Positions 15,653 to 18,995 of a stretch of DNA of 18,995 nucleotides are shown one piece after another. Below the pieces are notes generated by a model. The model had not been told where the DNA came from. It searched no databases and saw only the letters and a list, made by a program, of their open reading frames with translations. Positions within the stretch are counted from its first letter, which is position 1. Every line of letters starts with the position of its first letter. The position numbers and the translations under genes were made by a program. The DNA comes from DASTBU01 sp035711845. Lineage in GTDB: Bacteria; Acidobacteriota; Vicinamibacteria; Vicinamibacterales; 2-12-FULL-66-21. Location: assembly GCA_035711845.1 (NCBI GenBank), contig DASTBU010000104.1:1-18995 (forward strand). Direction: 5' to 3'.

Positions 15653-16585
15653 ATGACATCGACAGCCCCGGAATCGTGGCCGGCTCTTCCGCTCGAGAAA
15701 TGGAGCGATACCTGCGCGACGTTCCACCTGTGGACGCAAATCGTGGGGAAGATCAGGTTGACCGAGAGCCCATGGCTGAACCACTCGTGGCAGAGCACGC
15801 TCTACGTCACCTCGCGCGGGCTCACGACCTCTCCCATCCCGCACGGTACCCGGACCTTTCAAATCGACTTCGATCTCCTGGACCACGAGCTGATCGTCGA
15901 GACGAGCGACGGTGCCCTCTTCAACGCACCCTTGCAGCCGCTGAGCGTCGCCGATTTCTACGGGCAGCTGATGGAGGCGCTCGGGCGGATGGGGCTCGCG
16001 ATCCGGATCCACGCGCAGCCGAATGAAATCCCGGACCCGATACCGTTTGCGCTGGACGAAACACACTGCGCGTACGACCCGGAGTACGTCAACCGCTTCT
16101 GGCGTGTGCTCGTGCAGTCGGACCGGGTCTTCAAGATCTTTCGCGGCCGCTTCACGGGCAAGTGCAGCCCCGTTCACCTCTTCTTCGGCGCGCTCGACCT
16201 GGCGGTGACGCGCTTCTCGGGTCGCCGTGCGCCGGCGCATCCAGGAGGGATCCCGCACCTGCCGGATCGCATCACGCGCGAGGCGTATTCGAAGGAGGTC
16301 AGCAGCTGCGGTTTCTGGGCTGGCGGAGGCGCTATCACGTATCCTGCCTATTACTCCTATGCGTACCCGCCGCCCGAGGGATTCGCGCTGGCGCACGTGC
16401 GCCCGTCGCAGGCCTTCTACAGCAAGGATCTGGGGGAGTTCATCCTGCCCTATGCCGTGGTGCGTGACGCCGCCGACCCGGACGACACGCTGCTGGAATT
16501 CCTGCAATCGACCTACGAAGCGGCTGCAGATCTCGGGAAGTGGGATCGGCGTGAGCTCGAGACGAGCGAGCCCCTGACCACCTGA
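15653..16585 (+). CDS. DUF5996 family protein
   Basis: A 310-residue cytosolic protein of the DUF5996 family, recognised from the opening WPALPLEKWSDTCATFHLWTQ, the LYVTSRGLTTSPIPHGTRTF segment, the FRGRFTGKCSPVHLFFG and RFSGRRAPAHPG motifs, and the closing LLEFLQSTYEAAADLGKWDR. No signal peptide or membrane helix is present. Several conserved His, Cys and acidic residues (K-C-S-P-V-H, S-C-G-F-W) suggest an enzyme, but the family has no established reaction that I know of. ATG at 15653 is preceded by GGAGGA at 15641-15646. The sigma factor follows 73 nt later on the same strand and may share the transcript. Confidence 0.88.
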   Translation: MTSTAPESWPALPLEKWSDTCATFHLWTQIVGKIRLTESPWLNHSWQSTLYVTSRGLTTSPIPHGTRTFQIDFDLLDHELIVETSDGALFNAPLQPLSVADFYGQLMEALGRMGLAIRIHAQPNEIPDPIPFALDETHCAYDPEYVNRFWRVLVQSDRVFKIFRGRFTGKCSPVHLFFGALDLAVTRFSGRRAPAHPGGIPHLPDRITREAYSKEVSSCGFWAGGGAITYPAYYSYAYPPPEGFALAHVRPSQAFYSKDLGEFILPYAVVRDAADPDDTLLEFLQSTYEAAADLGKWDRRELETSEPLTT

Positions 16586-16658
16586 CCGAAGAGCGTTGGG
16601 CTTTCCGACAGATCCAGCACTCGGACGGACTTGGAATCCTGGCGATCCCTGGCAATTG

Positions 16659-17540
16659 ATGCCCCGGCTCGACGCTGACCTCGTCTCACGCCTCTACGAA
16701 CGCGCGCACGCGGCGCGATGGAGCGTGCCTGCGTCTCGCTTCGCTTCGGCCCTCGAGGCCAGCGCCGATCGGGCCTTCAGCGACAAGGCCGCCGGTGCCC
16801 GCGACGTCGAGCGGTATCTCGCGGGGCTGCATCTCGAGGATCTGGCGCTCGCCTGCGCCTGCGCCGATGGGAACGGCGCCGCGTGGGACCACTTCGTCCT
16901 TCAGCATCGGCCCGTGCTCTATCGGTCGGCCGATGCTCTCGATCCCGGCGGGGCCGCGCGCGAGATCGCCGACGCGTTGTACGCGGAGCTTTTCGGCGTG
17001 CGCGAGCGCGACGGCGAGCGGCAGTCGCTCTTTCGCTACTTTCACGGCCGAAGCAGCCTCGCAACGTGGCTGCGGGCCGTCCTGTCGCAGCGGTTTGTGG
17101 ACAGGATCCGGAGCCATCGAAGGCTCGAACCGCTTCCGGAGGAAGATGACGGGCGGGTGATGGGCGTCGCACCCGCGGCAGATCCGGATCGGGCGCGGCT
17201 TCTCGGCCTCCTCCGGCTGGCCATTGCCGCGGCGATTGCCCGGCTCGACAATCGGGATCGGCTGCGTCTGGCGCTCTACTACGGCCAGCAGCTCACGCTC
17301 GCGCAAGCCGGCCGGGTGTTGAAGGAGCACGAAGCAACAGTGTCGCGCCAGCTCGCACGCACGCGCGCGGCGATCAAACGGGACGTCGAGGACCACCTGC
17401 GCACGTCCGGCCGCCTGAGCGACCCCGAAATCGCGCAGTGCCTCGAATCGGCCATGGACGATGCCGGACCGCTGGATCTGGGCGTCCTGTTTGGAACGGC
17501 AGAGTCGTGCAAGGAAGGTGGGACGGATCGTTCAATATAA
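16659..17540 (+). CDS. RNA polymerase sigma factor, ECF-like, with an N-terminal extension
   Basis: A 293-residue sigma-70-type factor. Region 2 spans about 62-155 (DLALACACADGNGAAWDHFV, then FRYFHGRSSLATWLRAVLSQ and RFVDRIRSHRR). Region 4 spans about 183-247, with the helix-turn-helix in LALYYGQQLTLAQAGRVLKE and HEATVSRQLARTRAAIKRDV. No region 1.1 or 3 is evident. A helical N-terminal extension of about 60 residues (ADLVSRLYERAHAARWSVPA) and an acidic C-terminal tail set it apart from minimal ECF factors. The start is ATG 16659; TTG 16596 would add 21 residues, and neither has a strong ribosome site. The next gene encodes a zinc-finger anti-sigma-type membrane protein, so the pair is probably an envelope-signal module. 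Confidence 0.85.
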   Translation: MPRLDADLVSRLYERAHAARWSVPASRFASALEASADRAFSDKAAGARDVERYLAGLHLEDLALACACADGNGAAWDHFVLQHRPVLYRSADALDPGGAAREIADALYAELFGVRERDGERQSLFRYFHGRSSLATWLRAVLSQRFVDRIRSHRRLEPLPEEDDGRVMGVAPAADPDRARLLGLLRLAIAAAIARLDNRDRLRLALYYGQQLTLAQAGRVLKEHEATVSRQLARTRAAIKRDVEDHLRTSGRLSDPEIAQCLESAMDDAGPLDLGVLFGTAESCKEGGTDRSI

Positions 17541-17550
17541 GAGGACTAAT

Positions 17551-17624
17551 GCTGGCAGGTACCAGCGTCCAGCTTCCAGCTACCAGCTTCCAGCTACCAG
17601 CTTCCAGCTGAGAGCTGACTGATA
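17551..17624. repeat. R6: CCAGCTT/CCAGCTA heptamers between sigma and anti-sigma genes
   Basis: Seven consecutive units begin at 17562 and step by exactly 7: CCAGCGT, CCAGCTT, CCAGCTA, CCAGCTT, CCAGCTA, CCAGCTT, CCAGCTG, then degenerate AGAGCTG and ACTGATA. GCTGG at 17551 pairs with the first CCAGC to form a small hairpin. The block begins 11 nt after the sigma factor stop (17540) and ends about 35 nt before the anti-sigma start. Confidence 0.92.
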
Positions 17625-17658
17625 GCTTGAAGCCGAAACCTGTGACGACCGTCGATCC

Positions 17659-18837
17659 ATGGAGAACCATTCATTCGACCGCCTGCTGAGAGCCGCGCAT
17701 ACGGGAAGGGACCCCCGCGTGACGACGCCCGACTGCCTGGATGCCGAGACGCTGGCGGCGTGGATGTCGGATCAGCTGGCGGCCCCGCAGCGCGCCCATG
17801 CCGAGGCGCACGTGGCCGGCTGCGCGCGCTGCCAGTCGATGCTGGCGATGATGGCCCGCGCGGAGGAGGCTTCCGGACACGTCGAGGGCGCGCCGCCGCG
17901 CGCCAGGTTCTGGCGGATGTTGCCCTGGGCCGTGCCGTTGACCGCTGCGGCAACCGCCGCAGCACTGTGGCTCGCCGTTCGTCCGAATCTCGTCCAGCCG
18001 GTCAGGAACGTCCCGACGAACGCCGCCGTGGCGCAGCGCGAACTGGCGTCCGCCGCCGCGTCCGCGCGCCCTGCGGAGCCGTCCCCGACCGTACCAGGCG
18101 AACGGGCAGCCGGCGCGTCGTCATCAGAAGCGAAGGCGGAAGGCGCGCTGCGACGAATGCCGTCGGAAACGGATCGACTGAACGAACAGCGGCAGCTGGC
18201 CAGAGCCGATGTCGAGGAGCGGGAGGAACGGAAGGATGCGCTGGCGGAATTTCGAAAGCAGGCGAAGCCACTCGATGATCTCCAGGCCGGCGCGAAGCTG
18301 GCTGCGGAGCCCACGTCCACTATAACGTCTCAGGGTACCTCACCCGGGTCACGGCCGGCGCCCCCCCCGGCTGCCCCTGCGCCCGCAAAGGTCGTGGTTC
18401 CCTCTGCGGCGCAGCAGGACGCGGCGCTTCCGCGGGCGGGGTTCGCGGGTGGGGCCGCGGCGCAGGAGAGTCTCCTTCTCGCACCGGTCGTGATCGTGTC
18501 GCCGGACCCGAAGGTGCTCTGGCGAATCGCGTCAGGCACGATGGTTCAGCAGTCAACCGATGGTGGCGCCACGTGGACCACACAGTCTACCGGTCCCGCT
18601 GCGTTTCTGACAGCCGGTGCGGCGCCGGCGCCGACGGTGTGCTGGATAGTCGGGCGTGCAGGAACGGTGCTCCAGACGACCGATGGCCGTACGTGGCGCC
18701 GCGTCACCTTCCCGGAGCCAGTGGATCTCATCGCCGTACGAGCCACCAGCGCTGACGAAGCCACGATCACGGCCGCCGACCGCCGCACCTTCTCCACGAA
18801 GGATGGCGGGAAGACGTGGGAAGATCGGGTCCCTTAG
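17659..18837 (+). CDS. Zinc-finger anti-sigma-type membrane protein with C-terminal Ycf48-like repeats
   Basis: A 392-residue protein. The N-terminal cytosolic part (about 25-65) has the ZAS/zf-HC2 pattern H51-x3-C55-x2-C58 in HAEAHVAGCARCQSMLAMMA, with C26 as a possible extra ligand; such domains bind and hold sigma factors. A single membrane helix follows (about 88-107, MLPWAVPLTAAATAAALWLA). Next comes a long Ala/Pro/Glu-rich, probably disordered stretch to about 270. The C-terminal part (about 275-392) has Trp/Asp-Gly-Gly repeats (QQSTDGGATWTTQS, LQTTDGRTWRRVT, STKDGGKTWEDRV) typical of Ycf48/photosystem-assembly-like beta-propeller blades. The topology would place this sensor-like part outside the cytoplasm. 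It directly follows the sigma factor gene. The start at 17659 lacks a clear ribosome site. Confidence 0.85.
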   Translation: MENHSFDRLLRAAHTGRDPRVTTPDCLDAETLAAWMSDQLAAPQRAHAEAHVAGCARCQSMLAMMARAEEASGHVEGAPPRARFWRMLPWAVPLTAAATAAALWLAVRPNLVQPVRNVPTNAAVAQRELASAAASARPAEPSPTVPGERAAGASSSEAKAEGALRRMPSETDRLNEQRQLARADVEEREERKDALAEFRKQAKPLDDLQAGAKLAAEPTSTITSQGTSPGSRPAPPPAAPAPAKVVVPSAAQQDAALPRAGFAGGAAAQESLLLAPVVIVSPDPKVLWRIASGTMVQQSTDGGATWTTQSTGPAAFLTAGAAPAPTVCWIVGRAGTVLQTTDGRTWRRVTFPEPVDLIAVRATSADEATITAADRRTFSTKDGGKTWEDRVP

Positions 18838-18963
18838 TCCCCGGTCCCTTGGTCCCTCGTCCCTGGTCCGGGTCCCTGGTCCCTCCTCGAGTCCCGAGTC
18901 CCCAGTCCCGAGTCCCCAGTCCCCAGTCCCCAGTCCCCAGTCCCGAGTCCCGAGTCCCCAGTC
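18837..18963. repeat. R7: GGTCCCT then AGTCCCG/AGTCCCC heptamer block
   Basis: It begins at the TAG stop of the anti-sigma gene and runs about 127 bp. The first part is GGTCCCT-type words (18840-18890). The second is AGTCCCG and AGTCCCC words, including four CCCCAGT copies in a row near 18914-18941. Word type and block order match R2, and the opening segments are closely alike (TTAGTCCC, then GGTCCCTTGGTC in both). The last 32 nt of the window, after the block, hold no gene that I can support. Confidence 0.9.
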
Positions 18964-18995
18964 GGCTCAGTCCAGGGACATAGGTAACACTTCAG

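Noticed and set aside
14227..15798. 523-residue version of the AstE-like protein
   Set aside because: The extra 164 residues overlap the divergent spacer and the DUF5996 gene. The ATG at 15306 has a ribosome site and a signal peptide.

Overview
This is a high-GC, chromosome-like window. By gene content it comes from an Acidobacteriota-type bacterium, probably Vicinamibacteria (subdivision 6). That placement is an inference from bacillithiol genes in a GC-rich Gram-negative background, an M16 protease pair, a multi-domain carboxypeptidase-regulatory-like secreted protein, and a sigma factor followed by an anti-sigma/Ycf48-like fusion. I saw no tRNA, rRNA, CRISPR array, plasmid or phage genes.

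Layout. 3-659 (+): the 3' part of an unrecognised secreted-type protein. 725-958 (-): a frameshifted remnant of the MutL C-terminus. 1004-3876 (+): two translationally coupled M16 peptidases, one catalytic and one lacking the zinc motif. 4024-5931 (+): DsbD. 6004-7869 (-): a large secreted protein with about five Ig/prealbumin-like domains. 8229-10221 (-): a NarL/DegS-type histidine kinase and response regulator. 10500-10766 (+): a small hypothetical protein. 10869-14018 (+): a serine hydrolase followed by bshB1 and bshA, probably one transcript from a promoter whose -10 box implies a leaderless mRNA. 14227-15306 (-): an AstE/aspartoacylase-family zinc enzyme. 15653-18837 (+): a DUF5996 protein, an RNA polymerase sigma factor and a zinc-finger anti-sigma protein ending in Ycf48-like repeats.

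Functional links. The M16 pair should form one heterodimeric periplasmic peptidase. DsbD carries electrons to periplasmic thiol pathways. BshB1 and BshA catalyse the first two steps of bacillithiol synthesis; the last enzyme, BshC, is not here. The kinase/regulator pair and the sigma/anti-sigma pair are two separate signalling modules.

The most unusual signal is non-coding. Seven spacers (R1-R7) are built from tandem 7-nt words. The word differs between spacers but the period is the same, and every block touches or lies within about 15 nt of a stop codon. Two blocks (R1, R5) fold into long perfect inverted repeats that contain stop codons. One block (R3) supplies the stop codon of one gene and the only usable start codon of the next. 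Two blocks about 10.9 kb apart (R2, R7) share the same internal order of word types, which suggests copying or transposition rather than independent local slippage. None lies in a divergent promoter region. This is the best candidate for an undescribed element family in the window.
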